In this document: in pieces, positions 38,065 through 45,927 of the stretch
Position numbering within the stretch: position 1 is the first letter of the stretch
How the letters are laid out: each line of letters opens with the position of its first letter
Assembly: GCA_002840095.1 (NCBI GenBank)
Contig: PGZL01000005.1
Coordinates: forward strand, 124,001-188,000
Length of the DNA stretch: 64,000 bases
Reading direction: 5' to 3'
Origin: Gammaproteobacteria bacterium HGW-Gammaproteobacteria-1
Lineage (GTDB): Bacteria; Pseudomonadota; Gammaproteobacteria; Thiohalomonadales; Thiohalomonadaceae
Made by a program: the position numbers and the translations under genes
The notes under the pieces: generated by a model
Database searches by the model: none
What the model was told of the DNA's origin: nothing
Seen by the model: only the letters and a program-made list of their open reading frames with translations

Positions 38065-39504
38065 ATGGACAGGCGCGACGTGGTGATCATCGGCGGCGGC
38101 GCCGGCGGGCTGGTGGTAGCCAGTATCGCCAGCCAGCTGGGGCTGGCCACCACTTTGGTGGAGGCCGAGCCCCAGCTCGGCGGTGACTGCCTGCATTACG
38201 GCTGCGTACCCAGCAAGGCGCTGATCCAGGCGGCCCGGATGGCCGCCCAGGTGCGCGAGGCAGGGCGCTTCGGACTGGATGCGCACCTGGGGCCGGTGCA
38301 ATTGGACGCCGTCATGAATCATGTCGCCGGCGTCATTGCCGAACTGCAGCAGCATGACGATCCGGAACGTTTCCGCGCCTATGGCTGCGAGGTGCTGAAC
38401 GGAAGGGCGCGTTTCACCGGCCCCGATCAAATCCGGGTGGGGGAACGCACGCTGTCGGCACGGCGTTTCGTCCTGGCCACCGGTTCTTCCGCCTTCGTGC
38501 CGCCCATACCCGGACTGGCGGACGCCGGCTTTCTTACCAACCGCGAGATATTTTCCCTGCGCCGGCTGCCGGCGCGCCTGGCCGTGCTCGGCGGCGGACC
38601 CATCGGCGTCGAGTTGGCCCAGGCCTTCGCCCGTCTGGGCAGCCGCGTGACGGTCATACAACGCGGGCCGCGCATCCTGCCGCGTGAGGATGAGGATTTG
38701 GTGCTGGCCTTGCAGCAGGTGATGCAGGACGACGGCGTCGAGTTCTGCTTCAACGCCGAGGTGGAACAGGTTTCCCGGCAGGACGGCGCGCGTCTGCTGC
38801 ACTGCCGCAGCGGCGACGCCATGCAGCAGATCGCCGCCGATGAAATTCTGGTCGCCGTCGGCCGCACGCCCAACGTCCAGGATCTGGGGCTGGAGGAAGC
38901 CGGCGTCGCATTCGACCGGCGTGGCGTCACCGTCGACCGCCACCTGCGCAGCAGCAACCGGCGCATCTATGCCTGCGGTGACGTCTGCGGCCCCTACCAG
39001 TTCACCCACATGGCCGAGTACCAGGCCGGCGTCGTCATCGCCAACGCGCTGTTCCGCCTGCCACAGAAGGTCGATTACGGCGTGGTGCCCTGGGTGACCT
39101 ACAGCGATCCGGAGCTGGCGCGCGTGGGCCTCAGCGAGGCCGAGGCGCGGGAGCAGGGCGTTGCAGTGGACGTGCTGCGTTTCGACTTCGCCGCCAATGA
39201 TCGCGCCGTGATTGAACGTGCGCCGCAAGGCTGCGTCAAACTCCTGGTGCGGCGCGGATCGCGCTGGCGCGGCGGCGGCCGTATCGTCGGTGCCGCGATC
39301 CTCGGCAGCCATGGCGGCGAACTGCTGCACGAAATAGCCTTGGCCATGCGCAGCGGCGCCCGCATCGGCAGCGTCGCCGCAACCATACACGCGTATCCGA
39401 CGCGGGCGCAGATCCTGCGCCGTGCCGCCAACCGCCGCTATGCCGGAACGCTGTTCAGCCCCCTCAGCCGCATGCTGGCGGGCCTGATCAACCGAACCTA
39501 CTGA
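38065..39504 (+). CDS. dihydrolipoamide-dehydrogenase/mercuric-reductase-like enzyme
   Basis: A class I pyridine nucleotide-disulfide oxidoreductase, 479 residues. The FAD motif is VVIIGGGAGGLVVASIAS, and the redox-active disulfide is in GGDCLHYGCVPSKALI. The NAD(P) motif is LAVLGGGPIGVELAQAF, and the C-terminal dimer motif HAYPTRAQ resembles the HAYPT form of mercuric reductase-like proteins rather than the HPTxxE of Lpd. There is no mercury-binding N-terminal domain or C-terminal Cys pair. The next gene is arsS, so a thiol-redox role in that pathway is possible. Confidence 0.85.
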   Translation: MDRRDVVIIGGGAGGLVVASIASQLGLATTLVEAEPQLGGDCLHYGCVPSKALIQAARMAAQVREAGRFGLDAHLGPVQLDAVMNHVAGVIAELQQHDDPERFRAYGCEVLNGRARFTGPDQIRVGERTLSARRFVLATGSSAFVPPIPGLADAGFLTNREIFSLRRLPARLAVLGGGPIGVELAQAFARLGSRVTVIQRGPRILPREDEDLVLALQQVMQDDGVEFCFNAEVEQVSRQDGARLLHCRSGDAMQQIAADEILVAVGRTPNVQDLGLEEAGVAFDRRGVTVDRHLRSSNRRIYACGDVCGPYQFTHMAEYQAGVVIANALFRLPQKVDYGVVPWVTYSDPELARVGLSEAEAREQGVAVDVLRFDFAANDRAVIERAPQGCVKLLVRRGSRWRGGGRIVGAAILGSHGGELLHEIALAMRSGARIGSVAATIHAYPTRAQILRRAANRRYAGTLFSPLSRMLAGLINRTY

Positions 39505-39516
39505 CGGGAGTCTTGC

Positions 39517-40482
39517 ATGCTTGCCACCTTGCCGTTGCTGGAACAGGTTCCTTTCCCTGCGATCACGCGCGGAACCCTCGATACGCTGCAAGTCAATCTG
39601 GGTTATCGCTGCAACCAGCAATGCCTGCATTGCCACGTCAATGCAGGGCCCCAGCGCAAGGAAGTGATGGACGATGCCACCGTGGATGCGGTGCTGGCCT
39701 ATCTGGCGCTGGGCCGGGTGCGCACCCTCGATCTGACCGGCGGCGCGCCGGAACTGCATTCCCGCTTTCGCGAACTGGTGGGTGCGGCACGCGCTCACGG
39801 CCTGCGTGTCATCGATCGCTGCAATCTCACCGTGCTGGAAGAGACGGGACAGGAGTCCACCGCCGAATTCCTCGCCGCCCAGCGCGTGGAGATCACCGCC
39901 TCGCTGCCCTGTTACCTGGAGCAGAACGTCGACGCCCAGCGCGGCAACGGTGTCTTTGAAAAAAGCATCCGGGGCTTGCAGCGGCTGAATGAACTGGGCT
40001 ACGGGCATGATGCCGACAAGCCGCTCAACCTGGTCTATAACCCGCAGGGGCCGTCCCTGCCACCGCCGCAGCAGGGACTGGAGGCGGACTATCGCGCCCA
40101 CCTGCTGGGGCATTTCGGCATCGTGTTCACCGGCCTCTATACCCTCGCCAACATGCCCATCAAGCGCTTCGGCAGCACGCTGTTGTCGCGCGGGCAGTTC
40201 AACGAATACATGGCGCTCCTGCAAGCCGCCCACCAGGCCGACAACCTGGGACAGGTGATGTGCCGCAATCTCGTCAGCGTCGACTGGCGCGGCGTGCTGT
40301 ACGACTGCGATTTCAATCAAATGCTCGACCTGCCGCTGGCGCGGCCTGACGGCGTCGCCCGTCCGCTGACCATCGCCGAACTGGCGCAGCACGAACTGGC
40401 CGGCCATCCCATCGTGGTGCGCGGCCATTGCTACGGCTGCACCGCGGGACAGGGTTCCAGCTGCGGTGGTGCGCTGGCATGA
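39517..40482 (+). CDS. arsS: arsenosugar-type radical SAM protein ArsS
   Basis: A 321-residue radical SAM enzyme. The 4Fe-4S ligands lie in YRCNQQCLHCHVNAGPQRK, and LDLTGGAPELHSRFREL follows. The C-terminal CYGCTAGQGSSCGG is the hallmark of ArsS and holds further Fe-S cysteines. ArsS is proposed to form the 5'-deoxy-5'-dimethylarsinoyl-adenosine precursor of arsenosugars from dimethylarsenite and SAM. The selenocysteine seen in some members is not present. The glycosyltransferase genes that overlap downstream fit the pathway. No arsenite methyltransferase (ArsM) is seen in the window. Confidence 0.88.
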   Translation: MLATLPLLEQVPFPAITRGTLDTLQVNLGYRCNQQCLHCHVNAGPQRKEVMDDATVDAVLAYLALGRVRTLDLTGGAPELHSRFRELVGAARAHGLRVIDRCNLTVLEETGQESTAEFLAAQRVEITASLPCYLEQNVDAQRGNGVFEKSIRGLQRLNELGYGHDADKPLNLVYNPQGPSLPPPQQGLEADYRAHLLGHFGIVFTGLYTLANMPIKRFGSTLLSRGQFNEYMALLQAAHQADNLGQVMCRNLVSVDWRGVLYDCDFNQMLDLPLARPDGVARPLTIAELAQHELAGHPIVVRGHCYGCTAGQGSSCGGALA

Positions 40483-41174
40483 AACGACTGTCGGTCATCG
40501 TGCCGATGCTGAACGAGGCCGCGGGCATCGTGGCGACGCTGGAACGCTTGCAGCCCCTGCGCGCGCTGGGCCACGAAGTGATCGTGGTCGACGGCGGCAG
40601 CGGCGACGGCAGTCGCTCCCTCGCCGCGCCCCTGGCCGATCGGATCGAGATCGCCCCGGCAGGGCGGGGGCCCCAGATGAATGCCGGCGCCGCCGTGGCG
40701 GACGGCGACACCTTGCTGTTTCTCCATGCGGACACGGAGCTGCCCGAACGCGCCGAGCTGCTCATCGCCCAGGCCCTGGCGCCGGGCAACCGGGTGTGGG
40801 GCCGTTTCGACGTGCGCCTGTCCGGGGCGCAGCGCAGCCTGCGCATGGTGGAACGGCTGATGAACCTGCGCTCCTGCCTTACCGGCATCGCCACCGGCGA
40901 TCAGGCCATGTTCATGTCGCGCCTTGCCTTCGAACAGGCGGGGCGCTTTCCCGACATTCCCCTGATGGAAGACATCGCCCTGAGCCGCTCCCTCAAGCAG
41001 TTGTCGCCGCCGGTATGCGTGCGCGCACGGGTGCTGACCTCGAGCCGGCGCTGGGAGCGGCAGGGCATCCTGCGCACCATCCTGCTCATGTGGCGCCTGC
41101 GCCTGGGATATTTTCTCGGGGTCGATCCCGCCGTGCTCGCCATGCGCTACCGGCAGGCGGCACATTCCCGATGA
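40479..41174 (+). CDS. arsenosugar-type glycosyltransferase, GT2 fold (TIGR04283-like)
   Basis: A 231-residue glycosyltransferase with a GT-A fold. LSVIVPMLNEAAGIVATLER opens the protein, EVIVVDGGSGDGS follows, and the metal-binding acidic motif is in LFLHADTELP. PLMEDIALSRSLKQL is typical of TIGR04283 proteins. The ATG overlaps the arsS stop and the gene overlaps the next one (ATGA), so arsS and both transferases form a tight unit. The acceptor is inferred from context only. Confidence 0.86.
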   Translation: MKRLSVIVPMLNEAAGIVATLERLQPLRALGHEVIVVDGGSGDGSRSLAAPLADRIEIAPAGRGPQMNAGAAVADGDTLLFLHADTELPERAELLIAQALAPGNRVWGRFDVRLSGAQRSLRMVERLMNLRSCLTGIATGDQAMFMSRLAFEQAGRFPDIPLMEDIALSRSLKQLSPPVCVRARVLTSSRRWERQGILRTILLMWRLRLGYFLGVDPAVLAMRYRQAAHSR

Positions 41175-41803
41175 CCGACATACGCCTGCTGGTGTTCGCC
41201 CGCGCGCCGGAGGAAGGCAGCATCAAGACCCGCCTGATTCCGGCGCTGGGAAAGGCCGGCGCCGCCGCGCTGTACCGGCACCTGCTGGAAAACCAGCTGC
41301 GGCAGGTGGCCGGCGATCTGCACATCGAATTGTGGTGTACGCCGGACACCGGGCATCCTCACTTCGCCGCCGTGGCCGCGCGGCACGGCCTCACCCTGCA
41401 TGCCCAGCGGGGCGAAACCCTGGGGGAGCGCATGCATCACGCCCTGGCCGATGCCCTGCAACGCAGCGACGGCGCCCTGCTGATCGGCAGCGATCTGCCC
41501 ACAATGGATCATGCGGTGCTGCAGGATGCGCGGGACGCCCTGCAACACAATGATGTGGTACTGGTGCCCGCCGAGGACGGCGGCTACGGCCTCATCGGCC
41601 TGCGCCAGGCCGACAGCCTGTTGTTTGAGGACATTCCCTGGGGCACTGCACAGGTGCTGGAAGCCACCCGCGCGCGGCTGCGCCGGCGCAACGTGCGCTG
41701 GGCGGAGCTGCCGCCGGTGTGGGACGTGGATCGACCGGAGGATTTGCTGCGCCTGCGCCGCCTGCCCGGATGGGACGCGGTGCTCGACGGGCTGGTAAAG
41801 TAG
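41171..41803 (+). CDS. arsenosugar-type glycosyltransferase, DUF2064 (TIGR04282-like)
   Basis: A 210-residue nucleotidyl/glycosyltransferase-like protein of the DUF2064 family. LLVFARAPEEGSIKTRLIPA at the start, GALLIGSDLPTMDHAVLQDA and VLVPAEDGGYGLIGLR are diagnostic. It regularly accompanies the GT2 partner and ArsS. The donor and acceptor are unknown. It starts in the stop of the preceding gene. Confidence 0.86.
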   Translation: MTDIRLLVFARAPEEGSIKTRLIPALGKAGAAALYRHLLENQLRQVAGDLHIELWCTPDTGHPHFAAVAARHGLTLHAQRGETLGERMHHALADALQRSDGALLIGSDLPTMDHAVLQDARDALQHNDVVLVPAEDGGYGLIGLRQADSLLFEDIPWGTAQVLEATRARLRRRNVRWAELPPVWDVDRPEDLLRLRRLPGWDAVLDGLVK

Positions 41804-41836
41804 GGGCTGTTGCCAAACCGTTGAATCTTTTCCGCC

Positions 41837-43033
41837 ATGAACTTCGCCCCTTTTGCCATCACCACCCTGCCGCGCATCGTATTCGGCGCCGGCCGCATCG
41901 CCGAACTGCCGCAACTGATCGCCGAATACGGCCGCCGGGTCCTGCTTGTCACCGGACGGCATTCCCTGCTCAACTCGCCCCATGGCCCCGCGCTGTTGCA
42001 GGCCCTGATGCAGGCCGGGATCAGCCACGAGAGTTTCATCGTCGCGGGCGAACCGTCGCCGGAGATGGTCGATGCCGCGGTGGCGCGATACCGCGCCGCC
42101 GGACTGGATGTGGTCGTCGGCATCGGCGGCGGCAGCGTGCTCGATGCCGCCAAGGCCATCGCCGGCCTGCTGCCGACGGGCAACTCGGTGCTGGATCATC
42201 TGGAAGACGTGGGCCGCGGCCTGCCTTACACCGGTCCCGCGCTGCCTCTCATCGCCGTACCCACCACCGCCGGCACCGGCAGTGAGGCCACCAAAAACGC
42301 CGTGCTCAGCCGTCACGGCCGCGACGGCTTCAAGAAATCATTCCGCCACGACTGCCTGGTGCCCAGGATCGCCCTGGTGGATCCGCAGCTGCTGGCCGCC
42401 TGTCCGCCGCACCTCATCGCCGCGCAGGGCCTGGACGCCTTCACCCAGCTGCTGGAGTCCTACGTCTCGCTGCGCGCCAATCCCTTCACCGATGCCCTGG
42501 CCTGGAGCGGCCTCGAGGCTATTGCCGGGGGCTTCTGGGCGGCGTGGGAGGGCGGCGATACGCCGGCCGCAGCGGCCGGGCGCTCGGCCATGGCCTATGC
42601 CGCACTGCTGTCCGGCATCACCCTGGCCCAGGTCGGCCTGGGCTCGGTGCATGGCCTGGCGCAGCCGCTCGGCTCGCTGTTCCCGGTACCCCACGGCGTG
42701 GCCTGCGGCACCATGCTGGCCGCGGCCACCGCCACCAATCTGCAGGCCTTGCGTGAGCGCGCGCCCGAATCCGCCGCGCTGGCGAAGTATGCCCGCGTCG
42801 GCCGGCTGCTGGGAGGCGGGACGGCACTGGATGACGAGCGGGCGGCGCAGGCGCTGGTAAGCACACTCGCCGCCTGGATAGAAAAACTGAATCTCCCGCG
42901 CCTCGGTGATTTCGGCATCAGTGCCGAAGACATCCCCGCCATCGTCGCCGCCTCGCGCAACAACAGCATGAAGAGCAATCCGGTACTGCTGAACGATGGG
43001 GAGATCGCCGCCATGGTGCGGCAAAGGCTGTAA
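41837..43033 (+). CDS. iron-containing alcohol dehydrogenase
   Basis: A 398-residue group III dehydrogenase. The N-terminal nucleotide-binding part has RIVFGAGRIAELPQLIAEYG and VVVGIGGGSVLDAAKAIAGL. VPTTAGTGSEATKNAVLS follows. The metal ligands lie in GLGSVHGLAQPLGSLFPVPHG with two histidines and upstream GLDAFTQLLES. Substrate unknown; its position 33 bp after the arsenosugar-type transferases suggests a role in the same pathway, for example reducing a glyceraldehyde-like moiety, but this is inferred. Confidence 0.85.
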   Translation: MNFAPFAITTLPRIVFGAGRIAELPQLIAEYGRRVLLVTGRHSLLNSPHGPALLQALMQAGISHESFIVAGEPSPEMVDAAVARYRAAGLDVVVGIGGGSVLDAAKAIAGLLPTGNSVLDHLEDVGRGLPYTGPALPLIAVPTTAGTGSEATKNAVLSRHGRDGFKKSFRHDCLVPRIALVDPQLLAACPPHLIAAQGLDAFTQLLESYVSLRANPFTDALAWSGLEAIAGGFWAAWEGGDTPAAAAGRSAMAYAALLSGITLAQVGLGSVHGLAQPLGSLFPVPHGVACGTMLAAATATNLQALRERAPESAALAKYARVGRLLGGGTALDDERAAQALVSTLAAWIEKLNLPRLGDFGISAEDIPAIVAASRNNSMKSNPVLLNDGEIAAMVRQRL

Positions 43034-43064
43034 CAGCGCTCTGGTCAGAGCAGGATCAAAATTA

Positions 43065-43093
43065 GGATGGGCGGAGCGAAGCGAAACCCATCC
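43065..43093. repeat. REP-like hairpin, GATGGG stem
   Basis: GGATGGG and CCCATCC pair around CGGAGCGAAGCGAAA. It lies between the convergent dehydrogenase and zinc-ribbon genes and belongs to the same family as the hairpins at 51646-52058. Confidence 0.75.
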
Positions 43094-43097
43094 AGCC

Positions 43098-43667
43098 TCA
43101 TCCTTCGCGCAGATAGAAATACTGCCAGTCGAAGCCGCTGACTTCGCGCAGCAATTTCATCAATTCCTCGGAGGGTACCGCCTCGCCTTCGAACACGCCC
43201 CAGATGCGCAGAAAGAAGCGGCCGAAACCGGCACACTGGCGCCAGCGCAACTGTGGGATTTGATATTCCTTGCCGCACAGCGGGCACCGCCAGGGCTGCG
43301 CTTGATCATCATTCCACTGCGCGACGATATCCTGCCAGCCATTGATGCGGAAGCCGCAGCCGGGACAGCGCGGAGTCTTGACGTTGCTGCCCGCCAGAAA
43401 GCGCGGCCGATCGTAAGAGCCGTCGAGTTTGATGTGGCAATACTCGTCACCGGTTGCACCCGGCTCACCCAGGGATACCACCGGAGAACAGCCGAGAAAG
43501 GTCAGTAGTTGGAGAAAGCGATCGCCGGGCCGGTAGTGCTGTTGCCCCTCCAGCATCAGCGGCGTACCGATGAAACCGGCCTGCTCCAGGCGATAGAGCA
43601 GATCGCGCTTGTTCGGCAGGTGGTGCTGCGGATCGGCGGGGCACAGGATCAGCTGGTTGACGGTCAT
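43098..43667 (-). CDS. uncharacterised zinc-ribbon protein
   Basis: A 189-residue soluble protein without a recognised family name. A central two-CxxC zinc ribbon is formed by TPRCPGCGFRIN and PWRCPLCGKEYQ, about 20 residues apart. The N-terminus (MTVNQLILCPADPQHHLP) holds a further cysteine, and the C-terminus ends GFDWQYFYLREG. The ATG at 43667 is chosen over an upstream one seven codons earlier because MTVNQLI begins the folded part. It has no close partner: the next gene upstream is the chemoreceptor. Confidence 0.7.
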   Translation of the reverse strand: MTVNQLILCPADPQHHLPNKRDLLYRLEQAGFIGTPLMLEGQQHYRPGDRFLQLLTFLGCSPVVSLGEPGATGDEYCHIKLDGSYDRPRFLAGSNVKTPRCPGCGFRINGWQDIVAQWNDDQAQPWRCPLCGKEYQIPQLRWRQCAGFGRFFLRIWGVFEGEAVPSEELMKLLREVSGFDWQYFYLREG

Positions 43668-43759
43668 CGGTGGTATTCCGCACGGCATTGGGCCATGCCG
43701 GCGATTATACCGGAAGGAGAGCCGCCCCCACCGCCGGCAGGCGGCGAGGGCGGTGGAGA

Positions 43760-45460
43760 CTAATGACCGGCGCCCGCCAGCACGCGGTGTTCCAGGGTAT
43801 CCAGCAGGCCGACGATTTGCTGCGACAGGGTATCGATGCGCGGATACAGCGCCTTGGCCTCGGCCAGCTTGCCTTCCTGCTTGAAGCGGACGATGTCGCG
43901 GATCGCGCCGTGCAGTTCGGCATGGGGTTTCTCGATGACCCGGAACTCCTCCAGGCTGCCGTATTTCTGCCGGCCTTCACCTTCGTACCACTTGCCCAGC
44001 AGGCAGTCGCGGTGCGACACCGCCTGGCTCTGGGTCAGTGCAGCCTTGCCGGCGAGGAAGTCGCCGACACGGGTTTTCCAGGCCATATGGGCCTGGCGTG
44101 CGGCATCGAAGTCGAAGCCCTTGGTGGACGCGCTCTGGAAGCGGCCGACCGAGCGGCGCAGTCCTTCCGCCAGGCGCACCAGCTCACGGCCGTATTCGGC
44201 GGTCTGATGCGCCGCTTCGGCAGTACCCTCCGAGGCCGTGTTAACCGTGGTCAGGTTGTGGCTCATGGATTCGGCCACCGTGCTCTGTTCTTCCGTGGCG
44301 ACGGCGATCTGCGCGGTCATGTCGCGGATTTCGGTGACGGCGCCGGTGATGGCGCCGATGGCGGCCTGCGCCTGTTCGGCCGATTCCACGTTCTGGCCCA
44401 TTTCGCGCCGGCTGGCCTGCATGATTGCCGCCACCTCGCGCGCGCCGCCTTGCAGCTGCTCGATGATGGTCTGGATTTCGCGGGTGGAATCCTGGGTACG
44501 CTGCGCCAGCACGCGCACCTCGTCGGCAACGACGGCGAAACCGCGGCCGTGCTCGCCGGCACGGGCCGCCTCGATGGCGGCGTTGAGCGCCAGCAGGTTG
44601 GTCTGCCCGGCGATGCTGCCGATGACGTCGAGCACCACGCCGACGTTGTTGCTTTCCTTTTCCAGCCGCGCCATCACTGCCGCCGACTTCTCGATGGTGG
44701 CGGCCAGGCCGCGGCTGGAGGCCAGATTGGCCTGCATCATGGACTGGCCCGCCGCGGCCGATTCGTCCGCCTGCTGGGCGGAGCGGGCGGCACGGTGGGC
44801 ATTGGCGGCCACCTCCTGAATCGACATGGCCATCTCATGCATGGCGGTCGCGATCTGATCGATTTCCCGCTGCTGCACGTGAATGTGATCGGAGCTTTCA
44901 TCGATGACCGCGGCAAGCTGGCGGGTTTCGGCCTCCATCTTGGCGCTCACATGCACCACTTCGTCGACCACGGCCTGCATCTTGTCGGCGAAGCTGTTGT
45001 AGCTGGTGGCCACCTGCGCCGCCTCGTTATTGCCGGAGGCGGGGATACGGATGGAAAGATCGCCGTCGCCGTTGCTGACCTGCTGCAAGGCGTCGACCAC
45101 GATGCTGACCGGCTTGCACACGGCACGGTTGACCAGCGAAATGATCATCAGGGTGAACAGTCCGGCCGCCCCCAGCACCACCAGCAGCGACCTGCCGGCG
45201 GCGTCGATCCCGTTGCGCAGCTGGGCATGCGACTCCTGTGCCAGGGTGCGCAGGCGATCGGCCTGCGCCGGGGCGGTTTCCGGCGCCACCTGTTCGATGT
45301 GCGCCAACTGCTTCTGCAACAATTCCGTTTGCTGGCCGGCCAGATGCTCCTTCAACCGGTCGGCGACATCGGCACCGGCCAGCAATACCAACAGCGCAAC
45401 CAGGACGGCGCTGCCCATCTGTACGTAATATTTCTGTCGTATGGTCAGATTCACCAGCAT
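43760..45460 (-). CDS. methyl-accepting chemotaxis protein with C-terminal CZB domain (copy 1)
   Basis: A 566-residue chemoreceptor. Two membrane helices (about 14-31 and 89-111) flank a short helical periplasmic region of ~57 residues. A HAMP-like linker follows, then the signalling domain with the hairpin tip [20 protein letters not shown]. The C-terminal CZB zinc domain (about 450-560) shows the ligand pattern [14 protein letters not shown] and [14 protein letters not shown] receptors sense zinc or hypochlorite in relatives. It begins 31 bp after a 39-aa microprotein gene, and is a close paralogue of the receptor at 45928. Confidence 0.93.
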   Translation of the reverse strand: MLVNLTIRQKYYVQMGSAVLVALLVLLAGADVADRLKEHLAGQQTELLQKQLAHIEQVAPETAPAQADRLRTLAQESHAQLRNGIDAAGRSLLVVLGAAGLFTLMIISLVNRAVCKPVSIVVDALQQVSNGDGDLSIRIPASGNNEAAQVATSYNSFADKMQAVVDEVVHVSAKMEAETRQLAAVIDESSDHIHVQQREIDQIATAMHEMAMSIQEVAANAHRAARSAQQADESAAAGQSMMQANLASSRGLAATIEKSAAVMARLEKESNNVGVVLDVIGSIAGQTNLLALNAAIEAARAGEHGRGFAVVADEVRVLAQRTQDSTREIQTIIEQLQGGAREVAAIMQASRREMGQNVESAEQAQAAIGAITGAVTEIRDMTAQIAVATEEQSTVAESMSHNLTTVNTASEGTAEAAHQTAEYGRELVRLAEGLRRSVGRFQSASTKGFDFDAARQAHMAWKTRVGDFLAGKAALTQSQAVSHRDCLLGKWYEGEGRQKYGSLEEFRVIEKPHAELHGAIRDIVRFKQEGKLAEAKALYPRIDTLSQQIVGLLDTLEHRVLAGAGH

Positions 45461-45491
45461 GAGGGGGCTACTCCGAAAATAGGGACGAGGT

Positions 45492-45611
45492 TCAGGCGTT
45501 GCACCGGCCTATATGGAAAAAGGCGAGCAGGCCGGCAACGCTGGACGAGAGCAAAAGAACAAGTACAAAGGACGACACGGGTGACAACTCAAGAGCGAAC
45601 AGCATGTTCAT
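45492..45611 (-). CDS. 39-aa single-helix membrane microprotein (copy 1)
   Basis: Too short for usual gene callers. It begins [11 protein letters not shown], has a hydrophobic helix over about residues 12-32, and ends FFHIGRC plus two residues, with Cys37. GGAGG lies six bases before the ATG. A homologue of identical length precedes the second receptor (47671-47790). About 27 of 39 residues match, including MNMLF, ELSP and IGRC, and several differing codons are synonymous (the Ser10 and Pro11 codons, for example), which argues for selection on the protein. The gap to the receptor is 31 bp. Function unknown; it could partner the receptor's membrane part. Confidence 0.75.
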   Translation of the reverse strand: MNMLFALELSPVSSFVLVLLLSSSVAGLLAFFHIGRCNA

Positions 45612-45787
45612 GACATTCCTCCATGTAGTTGATGGACGGGCAAGGCTACCTGACATTTATTGCAGTATTTCAGTGACGTGACGCTCGGGGGCAGACGCCG
45701 CGGGGCCATGCTCGCCGAATTGATTGTTGTTGGTTGATTCAGCTACCCGTGCCGAAACTGCCTGCACGGCATGACATGGCGCCAGTA

Positions 45788-45803
45788 TTTGACATATGTC
45801 AAA
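45788..45803. promoter_or_regulatory. FNR/FixK-like palindromic box
   Basis: TTTGACATATGTCAAA is a perfect palindrome and matches the TTGA-N6-TCAA core of Crp/Fnr-family sites (FNR, ANR, DNR, FixK). It lies about 177 bp upstream of the copy 1 microprotein ATG. The TTGACA also resembles a -35 hexamer on either strand, so the regulator assignment is tentative. Confidence 0.5.
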
Positions 45804-45890
45804 AAGCACACAAAATGTACGTGATAAGGAGTGGTCTTATAAAGAAAGACCATTATTGTGTCAAGGCAGGGAGAACGACGCAGGGGAGGG

Positions 45891-45920
45891 TGCCGCCACC
45901 GCCCGCAGGCGGTGACGGCA
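45891..45920 (-). terminator. candidate terminator hairpin after receptor copy 2
   Basis: TGCCGCCACCGCC and GGCGGTGACGGCA pair with one mismatch around a CGCA loop. There is no T-tract, so it may act as an mRNA-stabilising stem or a Rho-assisted end. A related CACCGCC/GGCGGTG stem (about 43729-43756) follows receptor copy 1. Confidence 0.45.
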
Positions 45921-45927
45921 TGGGGAA

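Larger units (their letters stand above)
45612..45927. other. regulatory region between the two microprotein-receptor cassettes
   Basis: 316 bp without a gene. It contains a perfect 16-bp palindrome (45788-45803), a TGGTCTT/AAGACCA hairpin (45832-45852) and a strong stem following the copy 2 receptor (45891-45920). It is AT-richer than its surroundings in the 45640-45870 part, as expected of a promoter region for copy 1. Confidence 0.6.

Noticed and set aside
39517-40482. Selenocysteine in ArsS
   Set aside because: Some ArsS proteins carry in-frame UGA, but here the CYGCTAGQGSSCGG end is followed by a normal stop and no UGA interrupts the frame.
43670-45613. A 647-codon plus-strand frame opposite the first chemoreceptor
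   Set aside because: Low-complexity product mirroring receptor codons; a similar mirror frame lies opposite the second receptor, as expected from the duplication.
45788-45817. TTGACA at 45789 as a -35 of a plus-strand promoter
   Set aside because: The bases 17 bp downstream (AAAATG) are a poor -10 and no plus-strand gene follows; the perfect palindrome fits an operator better.
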